Both the position numbers and the translations under genes were made by a program. A stretch of DNA of 59,557 nucleotides. It comes from JAYVJH01 sp043777595. GTDB lineage: Bacteria; Bacteroidota; Bacteroidia; Cytophagales; Spirosomataceae. How positions within the stretch are numbered: position 1 is the first letter of the stretch; every line of letters begins with the position of its first letter. The stretch spans positions 1 through 59,557 of the forward strand of contig JAYWHT010000033.1 in NCBI GenBank assembly GCA_043777595.1, read 5' to 3'. Below, in pieces: positions 24,815-34,040 of this stretch. The notes beneath the pieces are model-generated. The model saw nothing but the letters and a program-made list of their open reading frames with translations, made no database searches and was not told the DNA's origin.

Positions 24815-25936
24815 TTACAAAACGCCCTTAGTCGAAGGAAGCGAGTTGATTTCGTTGAGGTTGCGCCTAACAGCCATTTTGATAGCCTTAGCAAATGCTT
24901 TGAAGATGGCTTCTATTTTATGATGCTCATTCTGGCCTTCGCACTTGATGTTGAGGTTGCAGAGAGCTGTGTCAGAGAATGACTTGAAAAAATGATAAAA
25001 CATTTCGGTTGGCATTTCACCAATTTTTTCACGCTTAAAGTCAGCCTCCCAAACCAACCACGGCCTTCCCGAAAAATCTATGGCCGCTTGCGCCAGGGCT
25101 TCGTCCATTGGTAGTAGAAATCCATAACGATTGATGCCCCGTTTGTCGCCGAGGGCAGTGCGGTAAGCCTCGCCAAGGGCAAGAGCGGTGTCTTCGATGG
25201 TGTGGTGTTCGTCTATATGCAGGTCGCCTTTGACGCTTATACTAATGTCTGCGCCCGAGTGTTTGGCGAGTTGGTCGAGCATGTGGTCATAAAAACCAAG
25301 CCCAGTGTGTATGTCTGACCGCCCAGTACCGTCGAGATTCAACTCTATTCTGATTTCTGTTTCTTTGGTATTTCGTTCAATTATTGCTTTTCGGGCAGGT
25401 AGCCGCAGGTGTTCATAAATCTCGTCCCAGTTGTCCGATACAAGCGTAATGGCTGTTTGGTGTTGTGGTGATAGATTTTCGGGTAACTGTTTGGCAATCA
25501 AAATAGCCTTGCAGCCCAAATTTACGGCCAACTGCACATCGGTCAGACGGTCGCCAATCACATAGCTATTGGTCAAGTCGTGGTTTCCAGTTAGGTATTG
25601 ACCCAGTAGCCCTGTACGAGGTTTGCGGGTTGGGGCGTTTTCGTGTTCAAAGGTACGGTCAATATGCACGGCCTGAAAGCGGACGTTTTCACCTTCGAGG
25701 GTTTGCATCATTTTGTTGTGTGCTGGCCAAAATGTAGGCTCTGGAAACGACTCCGTGCCTAAGCCATCTTGATTGGTAACCATCACCAGCCCAAAATCGG
25801 TTTCTTCGGCCACACGTCGTAGGTTTGAAATAGCACGGGGCAAAAATTCCAGTTTTTCTAACGAATCTATCTGAAAGTCTGTTGGTGGCTCAACGATAAT
25901 TGTACCGTCTCGGTCTATAAAAAGTAGTTTTTGCAT
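24815..25936 (-). CDS. hisB: Bifunctional histidinol-phosphatase/imidazoleglycerol-phosphate dehydratase
   Basis: 373 residues and two domains. Residues ~1-165 are a HAD-type phosphatase (FIDRDGTIIVEPP, VMVTNQDGLG, VIGDRLTDVQLA). Residues ~180-373 are the dehydratase with metal-binding histidines in GLGFYDHMLDQLAKHSG and HIDEHHTIEDTALALGEA. It catalyses steps 6 and 8 of histidine biosynthesis. It stands alone here, away from other his genes, as a single-gene unit ending at the 24769 hairpin. Confidence 0.96.
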   Translation of the reverse strand: MQKLLFIDRDGTIIVEPPTDFQIDSLEKLEFLPRAISNLRRVAEETDFGLVMVTNQDGLGTESFPEPTFWPAHNKMMQTLEGENVRFQAVHIDRTFEHENAPTRKPRTGLLGQYLTGNHDLTNSYVIGDRLTDVQLAVNLGCKAILIAKQLPENLSPQHQTAITLVSDNWDEIYEHLRLPARKAIIERNTKETEIRIELNLDGTGRSDIHTGLGFYDHMLDQLAKHSGADISISVKGDLHIDEHHTIEDTALALGEAYRTALGDKRGINRYGFLLPMDEALAQAAIDFSGRPWLVWEADFKREKIGEMPTEMFYHFFKSFSDTALCNLNIKCEGQNEHHKIEAIFKAFAKAIKMAVRRNLNEINSLPSTKGVL

Positions 25937-25977
25937 TTGGGTTTAATATAAAAGAATTTACCTCTGGTACTCACGTC

Positions 25978-26616
25978 TCACATATACCCAACACATTCAT
26001 AAATGGCTACATACTGAAACAATGTACCAGCCAAAACAAATAGATGCCAAATACCATGCTGAAATTTGAGTTTTTCCCGTTTATAAAATATTACACCAAA
26101 AGTATAGGCAAGCCCACCAGCCAATATCCAAGCAAAGATTTCAAATGGCATATTTGAATACAATGGTTTGGCTACAAAGACGACCATCCAGCCCAAAGCA
26201 AGGTAAATAAAAGTAGATACGTTGTCATATTGGCCAATAAAAAAAACTTTAAGTACGCTGCCACTAATTATCAGCAGCCACATAATACCTAAAAAAACAA
26301 GGGCAGTATCTTGATTTGTATATTTTATAATGATAGGGGTGTAAGTGCCGCCAATCAAAAAGAAAATACTGATATGGTCCCAAATTCTTAAGTTTTTTTT
26401 GGCTTCGGGTTTATGTGCCAAATGGTAGAGTGTCGAAGACAAATAGACCATTAAAAAACCAAATGAAAAAACAGAAGTGGCCGCCAGAAGCAGTGAGTTT
26501 GTATGAGATGCCTTTGTGAGCAACAAAGGAACAAGGACAAGTGCCAACAAAAAGCCAATACCATGCGTAACGGCATTGAACAATTCTTCTTGTTTAGTCT
26601 GGATTTTATGGGCCAT
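25978..26616 (-). CDS. TrhA/hemolysin III family membrane protein
   Basis: 212 residues with seven membrane segments (PAQR-like). The conserved N-terminal FNAVTHGIGFLLAL, the second-helix SSTLYHLAHKP, and the His-bearing segments (LRIWDHISIFFLIGGTYTPI, FQHGIWHLFVLAG) fit the family. It regulates membrane fluidity homeostasis in the bacteria where it has been studied. It sits 42 nt downstream of the PBP gene and may be transcribed with it. Confidence 0.9.
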   Translation of the reverse strand: MAHKIQTKQEELFNAVTHGIGFLLALVLVPLLLTKASHTNSLLLAATSVFSFGFLMVYLSSTLYHLAHKPEAKKNLRIWDHISIFFLIGGTYTPIIIKYTNQDTALVFLGIMWLLIISGSVLKVFFIGQYDNVSTFIYLALGWMVVFVAKPLYSNMPFEIFAWILAGGLAYTFGVIFYKREKLKFQHGIWHLFVLAGTLFQYVAIYECVGYM

Positions 26617-26658
26617 ATTTTTTGTTTTTGTGGTAAAGACTTACTTGATAAACTAATA

Positions 26659-28815
26659 TTACTTTAACAATAATTCAAATACATTGCCCTTTTGTAGGTA
26701 GCTTGTTACTTTTCCATGGCCTCGATAGGCCACGCTAAAGCCGTTGTTTTCGAGTAGATAAATCGCATCTCTGAGGCTCATGCCATACATATTGGGTAGC
26801 TTGTTGGGGTCGGCGTTTTTAGTTGTCCATTTTATTTTATTGCCCTTGTTTTTGGCTTCTACCCAGCCCGATAGTTTGGGTTTGCTGTCTAAGTTTATAT
26901 TGTCGGCAATGAGCCGAAGGTCGTCTGCGTGGCCAGCCCTAAATTGTTTGGCCATGGCACTAAGTCGATTGGTGGTGTCTTTCATGGGTGGGTGCATTTT
27001 GACATCGTAACCAATAATACGGTCGGCGATGTTTTTGAAAACAGGCGCAGCCACAGACCCAGCATAAAGACTACCGTTGCCACGTGGGCGGCTTACCATT
27101 ACGATACAACTATATTGTGGATTGTTGGCTGGAAAATACCCTACAAACGATACATTATAAGCTCCTTTGGTATATCGTCTATCAACAATCATCTGCGCTG
27201 TACCTGTTTTGCCTGCTATTTTATATTGGTCGTTTTGTAAATTGTGAGCTGTTCCTTTTTCGCTTTCAACAACACCCAAGAGCATTTTTTGTACCTGTGC
27301 AATGGTCTGGGCAGAAGCTATCGGCGTGGGGCTTATGTAGGGCTTGCCGTCGTATATTATGTTTTCGATATTTTTTATTTGCCTGACAATCATCGGTTTT
27401 ACCCACTGCCCTCCATTGGCTACTGCATTATAAAATGTCAGCGTTTGTAGCGGTGTCAGTTCCCATACATAGCCATACGACATACGAGTGGCCGATGTAC
27501 CGTCCCAGCCCTCGTGGTTGGGTGTAGGTGTACGTGGCTGTGGCTCGCCGCCCATCATGATACCTGTTTTTTCGTTAAGTTTAAACTTCGTGATGTATTT
27601 TAGATAAGATTGGGTATTGTTATAAAACCCGCTTTTTTGCATAATGAGGTGCGTGCCAACGTTCGACGACTCTTCTAATACCTCCTGTGCTGTAATAGTG
27701 CCATGCGCTTTGGTGTCTTGAATGGTAACTCCTCTATAATAAGCACTGCCATTGCCTGTCTGAAAACTTGTTTGTGGGTTGATGTTTTTTGTCTCCAAGG
27801 CTGCCATCATTGTTGCGAGTTTGAAAGTTGAGCCAGGATTGATCCTCCCGGCCAGCGCATGGTTGAAGGTTTCTTTGTAAGTCGAATCTTTGGTTCTTGA
27901 CAGGTTGGCCATTGCTTTTATTTCGCCTGTTTCTTTTTTCATCACAACCACACAGCCATAGTCGGCATTGTATTGTTTGAGAGTTTGGCGCAGGCTTGTT
28001 TCGGCTATATCTTGAATATTTACGTCCAACGTCAAATACACATCAGCACCCGATTCGGCAGGCATCAGCGCATGGTCGTCTAACGGCATACGAGTGCCGT
28101 CGCCCAAGATTTCAAATTTGCCAATACCGGGCGTACCAAACAAACGGGCATCAAAGCTGGCCTCTATTCCTGTCAGTCCATGACCCGACTCGTCTATGTT
28201 ACCGATTGTCCGCTCGGCCATTGTGCCAAACGACTTGTCTCTGATGTAGGTCGGTTTGAGGTCGCCGCCTTTGGTTCGGCCACTTTGAAGTTTTCTAAAA
28301 AAAGGCCACGTACTCACAATCATCTGCTGTTTGAAAGTAATGCGGCCAGCAACCAATTTTATATATCTATCGACTTTACTTTTGCCAACGTCCACCCCTG
28401 CTTTGGCTTTTTGTTGTTCCAGTTCCCATTGTTTGCGCTCAAAGCGTAGTTTTTTTGAGTCTTTAATCAACGCATCTTTACCAAAAGTAGCGACTAACTT
28501 ATTACAAAGGCTATCAATTTTTTCATAAAAATAAATACTATCTGCAAACGCAGGGTCGATTGACATAATGTAGTAGGGCAGCGATGTAGCCAACAAGCTA
28601 CCGTCGTTTGAATAAATATTGCCTCGCATGGCGGGGATTGTATCCAAATGATTGGTTTTGGAGAGTTGCGCTACCCATGGTTTGCCTTGGTATTTGTCGT
28701 AATGTTGAATATAAACGATTTTCCAGACAACGGCAACAGCCACTATAATTAGCCCTAATGCCAAACTCCACGAACGCTGGGTGATGGCTTTTTTAGAATT
28801 TTTAGTATTAAACAT
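26659..28815 (-). CDS. ftsI: FtsI/PBP2B-type transpeptidase with a PASTA domain
   Basis: 718 residues. An N-terminal membrane anchor (~17-35) is followed by a pedestal domain. Transpeptidase motifs: SxxK as STFK (S329-K332), SxN as SSN (S383-N385), KTGT (K536-T539). A C-terminal PASTA-like unit (PNMYGMSLRDAIYLLENNGFSVAYRGHGKVTS) follows near residue 665. It cross-links septal peptidoglycan. In most Bacteroidota ftsI lies in the dcw cluster between ftsL and murE; here its neighbours are hemolysin III and cobW, so this is a relocated or second copy. The symbol is by family only. Confidence 0.88.
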   Translation of the reverse strand: MFNTKNSKKAITQRSWSLALGLIIVAVAVVWKIVYIQHYDKYQGKPWVAQLSKTNHLDTIPAMRGNIYSNDGSLLATSLPYYIMSIDPAFADSIYFYEKIDSLCNKLVATFGKDALIKDSKKLRFERKQWELEQQKAKAGVDVGKSKVDRYIKLVAGRITFKQQMIVSTWPFFRKLQSGRTKGGDLKPTYIRDKSFGTMAERTIGNIDESGHGLTGIEASFDARLFGTPGIGKFEILGDGTRMPLDDHALMPAESGADVYLTLDVNIQDIAETSLRQTLKQYNADYGCVVVMKKETGEIKAMANLSRTKDSTYKETFNHALAGRINPGSTFKLATMMAALETKNINPQTSFQTGNGSAYYRGVTIQDTKAHGTITAQEVLEESSNVGTHLIMQKSGFYNNTQSYLKYITKFKLNEKTGIMMGGEPQPRTPTPNHEGWDGTSATRMSYGYVWELTPLQTLTFYNAVANGGQWVKPMIVRQIKNIENIIYDGKPYISPTPIASAQTIAQVQKMLLGVVESEKGTAHNLQNDQYKIAGKTGTAQMIVDRRYTKGAYNVSFVGYFPANNPQYSCIVMVSRPRGNGSLYAGSVAAPVFKNIADRIIGYDVKMHPPMKDTTNRLSAMAKQFRAGHADDLRLIADNINLDSKPKLSGWVEAKNKGNKIKWTTKNADPNKLPNMYGMSLRDAIYLLENNGFSVAYRGHGKVTSYLQKGNVFELLLK

Positions 28816-28863
28816 AGCTACGAGAAGTCAAATGGTTAGAGTACCACAAATATCACCTTTTGT

Positions 28864-29865
28864 TTACTGATTTAAAAGCTGGCAAGCCTTTAAATTATCT
28901 TCTAATGTCTGCCAAGCAATCGGTGAGTCTGATATAACCTCCACTCGGCTGTCACGCCGATAAGCCAAATGAGTAATTGAACATTCGCCCCTGACGGCGT
29001 TCAAAAACACCCAATCCTTACCTGTTCTAAATGCCCCCTTGACTCGTTCTAATTGCTGGTTGTTGGTTATCCATTTTTTTAGTTTAATTATATCAAACAC
29101 AATGTCAGCCGAAAACACCCAACCCACGCCATAACTCCCCAGTCCGTGGCTTTCTCGACGCACTACCTCCAAGCCCTGAGGTGTGGTCAGCTGGGGTTCG
29201 GCCAAATGATGGTGATGCTGGTGAGAGTGGCTATGATAAGCTGCCTGACGGCTTGGCGACGATTCTGCATCTAACCATTCGGGCAATATACGGCCATTTT
29301 CAACGGCTTTTACCATTGTTTTGGGCGGAAATAAGTCGGTAGCCCAGTCCAAAAAATTATCGGTAAGGGCATGGCCAGCCAAATCTATTTTATTGGCCAC
29401 AAGCACATCGGCGAGCGTAATTTGGTCTATAAAAGTTTCGTGGCTACGGTACTTGTCGATGTTCCATTGCCGAGGGTCCACCAAACAAATCGTAGCCCGA
29501 ACGTCTAATACATTTGCCAAAAAACGAGACCTTAGCATATCTAAAATATTTTCGGGGTGACCCAAACCCGTTGGTTCTATCAAAATACGATGAGGTTTGA
29601 GCTGCCTAATGACTAAGTTTAAAGTTGTTTGCATGGGCAAATTGGCCGAGCAACAAATACAGCCCCCAGCTACTTCTTTGACCATTAGCCCGTTTTGGTC
29701 GGCTTCTGCAAATGGGGTATGGTCTATCGAAACAGCCCCAAACTCATTGATAATCAACGCCCAGCGTTCTTCTTTGGGTTTGGTTTTGAGAATATGTTGG
29801 AGAGCAGTCGTTTTGCCAACTCCCAAAAAACCAGTGATAAGATTGGTAGGTATTTTTGGTATCAT
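28864..29865 (-). CDS. CobW/YeiR-type GTPase (metallochaperone)
   Basis: 333 residues from ATG 29865. Walker A is ITGFLGVGKTT. The CxCC-type metal-binding motif is GGCICCSAN. G-motifs include GLGHPENIL, then NKIDLA. A His-rich stretch (HSHSHQHHHHLAEP) sits between the N- and C-terminal domains, as in zinc or cobalt metallochaperones. It likely delivers a metal, probably Zn2+, to a target enzyme using GTP. The upstream start (29931) is rejected because the family starts with MIPKIPTNLIT. Confidence 0.9.
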   Translation of the reverse strand: MIPKIPTNLITGFLGVGKTTALQHILKTKPKEERWALIINEFGAVSIDHTPFAEADQNGLMVKEVAGGCICCSANLPMQTTLNLVIRQLKPHRILIEPTGLGHPENILDMLRSRFLANVLDVRATICLVDPRQWNIDKYRSHETFIDQITLADVLVANKIDLAGHALTDNFLDWATDLFPPKTMVKAVENGRILPEWLDAESSPSRQAAYHSHSHQHHHHLAEPQLTTPQGLEVVRRESHGLGSYGVGWVFSADIVFDIIKLKKWITNNQQLERVKGAFRTGKDWVFLNAVRGECSITHLAYRRDSRVEVISDSPIAWQTLEDNLKACQLLNQ

Positions 29866-30030
29866 TTTCGTTTTGATGTTAAGATATAAGTGGTCGTGAG
29901 TATATAGTATGGTGTCGTGAGTAAAATACAATGCTACAAGTCAATAAGTTATTTGGATAGTGAAATAGTCTATAATCAGGAAATATCAAATACTCACATC
30001 TTATATCCAAAGTCTCATAGCTATAAGTTC

Positions 30031-30038
30031 TATATTTG
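30031..30038 (+). promoter_or_regulatory. Putative -7 box of rnhB
   Basis: TATATTTG, 24 nt upstream of the rnhB ATG; no clear -33 TTG. Confidence 0.3.
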
Positions 30039-30062
30039 AGGCAAAATTACACTTGTTTTCGT

Positions 30063-30644
30063 ATGCTCAAATCTTTTTATAATTTGTCCGTCGTCGAGGC
30101 GGGTCTTGATGAGGCTGGTCGGGGTTGTTTGGCTGGGCCTGTGGTTGCGGCGGCGGTTATTTTACCCAACAACTACCAACATTCACTCCTCAACGATTCC
30201 AAACAACTCACTAAAACACAACGAGAGACACTCCGTATAGACATCGTTCGAGATGCAGTAGCTTGGGCTGTGGGCGAAGTTTCAAATAGTCAGATTGACG
30301 AAATCAACATCTTGAAAGCCAGTTTTTTGGCCATGCACCGAGCTGTCGAAAAGCTTGTAGTCAGACCTGAACATTTATTGATAGACGGCAATAGATTTAC
30401 GCCATATCCTCATATTCCTCATACTTGTATTGTCAAGGGCGATGCCAAATTTATGGCCATAGCGGCGGCTTCTATTTTGGCCAAAACCTACCGAGACGAC
30501 CTCATGGAAAGCCTGTCAATAGCATTTCCGCATTATGGCTGGCACCACAACGCAGGCTATCCAACGGCCAAGCACCGCCGAGCGATTCGAGAGTTTGGTA
30601 CTTGCCACCTTCATCGGTTGAGTTTTAGGTTGCTCAAAGAATAG
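30063..30644 (+). CDS. rnhB: Ribonuclease HII
   Basis: 193 residues. Removes RNA from RNA-DNA hybrids, including single ribonucleotides. The family motifs are AGLDEAGRGCLAGPVVAAAVILP (the catalytic DEG), LLIDGN, KGDAKFMAIAAASILAK and HYGWHHNAGYPTAKH. I start at ATG 30063 (MLKSFYNLS). The frame extends from a TTG at 30036, but the extra residues are not conserved. It stands alone on the plus strand. Confidence 0.94.
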   Translation: MLKSFYNLSVVEAGLDEAGRGCLAGPVVAAAVILPNNYQHSLLNDSKQLTKTQRETLRIDIVRDAVAWAVGEVSNSQIDEINILKASFLAMHRAVEKLVVRPEHLLIDGNRFTPYPHIPHTCIVKGDAKFMAIAAASILAKTYRDDLMESLSIAFPHYGWHHNAGYPTAKHRRAIREFGTCHLHRLSFRLLKE

Positions 30645-30824
30645 AGTAATTAGGTTCATTGAACGTTACCCAATCTACGTTGATATGTATGAGACGAGAG
30701 TAGCCTGTGAAGATACAGGACACCCCGCTGGGGCTTTACTATTCAATTACTTATTTTAACTACCAACAGCACACACCTACGGCGTTATTTTTTAGCAGAG
30801 CAACTTAGATTTATTATTCTTTAA

Positions 30825-31334
30825 TCAAAGCCTCATTTCAAACAAGGCAGCGGGTAGTACGTGATAATGAGGTGGCAATCCGTCTGTGTTTTTCAAATTA
30901 AACATTCCCAAAAACTCAAAACCTGCTTTGGTATAATGCTCGATCAATTTTAGGTTTTCGCCTACTGTATCGAGCCTGACGTAGTCAATTTCGTTGGTTT
31001 TGGCATATTTTTTTGCCCATTCTACAATAATACCTACAAAATTCTGGCCCCTAAATTGGGGGTTCGTTGCTATGCGATGAATGTAAATGGCACTGTCAGC
31101 ATTTCGCTCTTCCCAAATTTGCTCGTCCGACAGAGTTGTTACCCAAATACACGCAATTTGGCCGTTGATGAGTAACTTCCATTGTCTGTTTTCTGCAATT
31201 TCTGTCTCTACGAGCAACGGCTCAAACTCTGGCCAAATTACTGGTGCATTTTTAGATTTTTGATAATTTGATGCTATTCTGTAAAGCTCAAAAATAGCCG
31301 TAATGTCATTTGTTGTACTGTTTTCGATTGTCAT
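30825..31334 (-). CDS. GNAT-family N-acetyltransferase
   Basis: 169 residues of GNAT fold: the acetyl-CoA pocket segment appears as NPQFRGQNFVGIIVEWAKKYA (Q/R-x-x-G-x-G-like, here RGQNFVG), followed by VRLDTVGENLKLIEHYTKAGFEFLG, the classic C-terminal motif. It acetylates an unknown amine, possibly on a small molecule or protein. It is single on the minus strand, with a hairpin at 31420-31450 upstream. Confidence 0.78.
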   Translation of the reverse strand: MTIENSTTNDITAIFELYRIASNYQKSKNAPVIWPEFEPLLVETEIAENRQWKLLINGQIACIWVTTLSDEQIWEERNADSAIYIHRIATNPQFRGQNFVGIIVEWAKKYAKTNEIDYVRLDTVGENLKLIEHYTKAGFEFLGMFNLKNTDGLPPHYHVLPAALFEMRL

Positions 31335-31419
31335 TGTAGAGTTTTTCTCGATTCTTTTATTATAAGTTTAAAATATCTGTTAATCGATTATGGTTTTTTT
31401 TACTTGTATGTGAGCAAAG

Positions 31420-31450
31420 TGGGAGTCTTCGCTCACAGCGAAGACTCCCA
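31420..31450. repeat. 14-bp perfect palindrome with 3-nt loop
   Basis: TGGGAGTCTTCGCT - CAC - AGCGAAGACTCCCA lies between the GNAT and TonB receptor genes. It shares the GCT-nnn-AGC apex of other hairpins in this window. It lacks a U-run, so it may be an interspersed repeat rather than a terminator. Confidence 0.6.
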
Positions 31451-31598
31451 GAGAACAAAATAAGTACGTATCCAAAAGTAATACGGTATTTTAATTTTGA
31501 TAACTTATTGATTAACAGCATCGTCTTTGATCCAAGACACCGTACTATATACTCACGACTACTTAAATCTTTCCGTATAGATTAACAAAGAACCTCAA

Positions 31599-34013
31599 CT
31601 ACTTAAATTTAAAATTATAAGCTAACGATATAATTGGCGAACCAAATATTGACAGTTGGTAGGTTGAGTAAGCAGCGCCTTGTGTTCTCAAAAAGACCGA
31701 ATACTGATTGACCCGACCGTAGAGATTATAAACTGTAAATATCCAGCTACCTACCCAATCTCGTTTTTTGAGGCTTGGGTTATTGATTTGCCAACTAAAA
31801 TCAAGGCGGTGATAGTCTTTGAGACGAGACTGGTTGCGATCGGTGTAGTAGGGGTAGGAGCGGTTCTGAAACTCAATAAACCCAACTGGCGAAGTGTATG
31901 GCCGCCCTGTGCCGTAAGTAAACGTAAAGGAAAAAGTATGCGTTTTGTTTTCGGCAAAGGTAAGCGATGTATTTAGGTTGTGCGGGCGGTCAAAATTGGC
32001 AGGATACCACTTGCCATCGTTGATTTGTTCCGAAAACCGTGGCCCTTCGTTGATTTGATTAAGCACTCGTGAGTAAGTATAGTTTATCCAACCTGTCCAT
32101 TCGCCTTTCTTTTTGGTGGCCATTAGCTCCAAGCCATACGCCTGACTTTTGCCTTGCAATACCTGCGTTTCGAGGTAGCTTTGCAACAAAAAATCAGCCC
32201 CAGGTTTATAGTCAAGTACGTTTTGGGTGGTTCTGTAATAGGCTTCGGCTGACAGTTCATATACATTACCTTGCAGGTTTTTGAAATAACCAACCGACCA
32301 CAGTTCACTTATTTGAGGTCTGATAAACTCGCTACTCATTGCCCAGCGAGCCGTAGGGAGTGGAGTAGTGGTGTTGGACACTACCTGTAAATATTGGCGC
32401 ATTAAATTATACCCAAACTTAAACGAACTCAAATCGCTTATCGAATACCTCACACCCACCCGAGGCTCAAAACCGCCGTAGGTCTGTATTATACTACCAC
32501 TTTGGTTATAGATTGAGTCCGTTACATTAGACTCGTTGCGTGGTAGCCCATCGGTATATTTGCGAGTGGCCAGTGGCCCCAACTGCATAAAATACGAGTA
32601 CCGAAGCCCAAGCGAAACTGTTAGTTTTTTAGTGATATTGATTTCATCTTCTAAGTGCAGAGCCAGTTCTGCACCGTTTTCGGTTGGTATTTGTTTGTAG
32701 TTGGTTCGCGCGTTGGTGCCAGGGTCGAGTGTGCCAGGTTGGAGGCGGTAGTGTGTCAATATAACGCCAGCCTCTATTTTGTGTTTGAGGTTGGGTGTAT
32801 AATTAAAATTGGACTTGATTTGCCGTTGCAGTATTTCAGAGCCAATCGTAACCTTGTTGTCGGAGTCTATCTCGGGCAATAATATTCTGGGCCGATAGCG
32901 GCTAAATACCCCAGTGGTCTGAACATTTAGCTCATTATTAAAGGCATGAAACCAGCGAGCCGTCAGGTTTAGGGTTCGGTAGTCGTATTGGGTTGAGGTT
33001 GAGTTAATGTTATTGATACCGCCCAATAAATCGGTTTGAAAAAAATCTTGATTTGTATAAAGCGAAGCCGCTAAGGTGTTTTTTTGATTGACTTGATAAA
33101 ACAATTTAGCGGCCAAATCACCAAAATTTGCTTTTATGTTTTTGAGTTTTTGCGGCCCAAACTGAAACAAAAAATCATTGAAAGCCACCCGCCCAGCTAC
33201 CAATAGTCCCATTTTGCCTTTGACAAGCGGAATGTGTGTTGTGAGCCGATTGGCCACAATACTCACGCCTCCCTCAGCCGTAAAGTGGTCTAAGTTTGGG
33301 TTGGCCATCGAAATATCCAACACTGCCGCCGCCCTGCCGCCGTAGCGAGCTGGTGTAGCCCCTTTGTACAAATCCATTCCCGAAATAGCATCGGGTGGAA
33401 AAACCGAAAACAGCCCAAACAAGTGAGTTGGATTAAAAATTGGCGCATCGTCCAGCAATATCAAGTTTTGGTCCACTGTGCCACCTCTGATATTGACACC
33501 ATTTGAAGCCTCGCCAACTGACGTAACCCCGGGCATCATCTGCAAACTTCGCAATACGTCTGTTTCGCCCATGATAGCAGGTAGTCGTTTGATGGTCTTA
33601 ATGTTCATTTGCGACACACCCAACAGCGGGCGAGATACGTTTTCATCGACGGACTGCGTAGAAATAACCACCTCTTCAATCTCTTCGGCTACGCTCAGTA
33701 GTTTGAGATTAAAAACTCGGTCGGCATCGTGCATAAAACGCAGTCTGAAAGGTCGATAGCCTACATAACTGATGCTTACCACATACTCGGCTTCGGGCAA
33801 AAAAAGCGAAAACGTACCCTTTGAATCAGTCGTCAATCCAATTTTGTCGAAGTTAAGTTTTAGTACTGCACCCACAAGCGGATTGCCAGTGAGCGAGTCC
33901 AAAATTACGCCTTTCATTTCATACAATTTTTTTGAACGATTGACTGGGCGAGCCTGTTGAGCAAAGCTATTGATGCTGATAAGCATCACCAAAAGCAGTA
34001 GTGTTTGTTTCAT
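31599..34013 (-). CDS. TonB-dependent outer-membrane receptor with carboxypeptidase-like regulatory domain
   Basis: 804 residues. The signal peptide is MKQTLLLLVMLISINSFAQQ. A carboxypeptidase-regulatory-like beta domain (residues ~35-110: GVILDSLTGNPLVGAVLKLN...) precedes the plug (IKTIKRLPAIMGETDVLRSLQMMPGV...NGVNIRGGTVDQNLILLDDAPIF). The rest is a 22-strand-type barrel ending in a terminal aromatic/Lys tail (YNFKFK). It imports a large or scarce ligand powered by TonB. The gene follows a DUF4249 lipoprotein gene (27 nt), the usual pair in Cytophagales. Confidence 0.92.
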   Translation of the reverse strand: MKQTLLLLVMLISINSFAQQARPVNRSKKLYEMKGVILDSLTGNPLVGAVLKLNFDKIGLTTDSKGTFSLFLPEAEYVVSISYVGYRPFRLRFMHDADRVFNLKLLSVAEEIEEVVISTQSVDENVSRPLLGVSQMNIKTIKRLPAIMGETDVLRSLQMMPGVTSVGEASNGVNIRGGTVDQNLILLDDAPIFNPTHLFGLFSVFPPDAISGMDLYKGATPARYGGRAAAVLDISMANPNLDHFTAEGGVSIVANRLTTHIPLVKGKMGLLVAGRVAFNDFLFQFGPQKLKNIKANFGDLAAKLFYQVNQKNTLAASLYTNQDFFQTDLLGGINNINSTSTQYDYRTLNLTARWFHAFNNELNVQTTGVFSRYRPRILLPEIDSDNKVTIGSEILQRQIKSNFNYTPNLKHKIEAGVILTHYRLQPGTLDPGTNARTNYKQIPTENGAELALHLEDEINITKKLTVSLGLRYSYFMQLGPLATRKYTDGLPRNESNVTDSIYNQSGSIIQTYGGFEPRVGVRYSISDLSSFKFGYNLMRQYLQVVSNTTTPLPTARWAMSSEFIRPQISELWSVGYFKNLQGNVYELSAEAYYRTTQNVLDYKPGADFLLQSYLETQVLQGKSQAYGLELMATKKKGEWTGWINYTYSRVLNQINEGPRFSEQINDGKWYPANFDRPHNLNTSLTFAENKTHTFSFTFTYGTGRPYTSPVGFIEFQNRSYPYYTDRNQSRLKDYHRLDFSWQINNPSLKKRDWVGSWIFTVYNLYGRVNQYSVFLRTQGAAYSTYQLSIFGSPIISLAYNFKFK

Positions 34014-34040
34014 ATATTCTGTGTCTGAAATGAATGTGTC

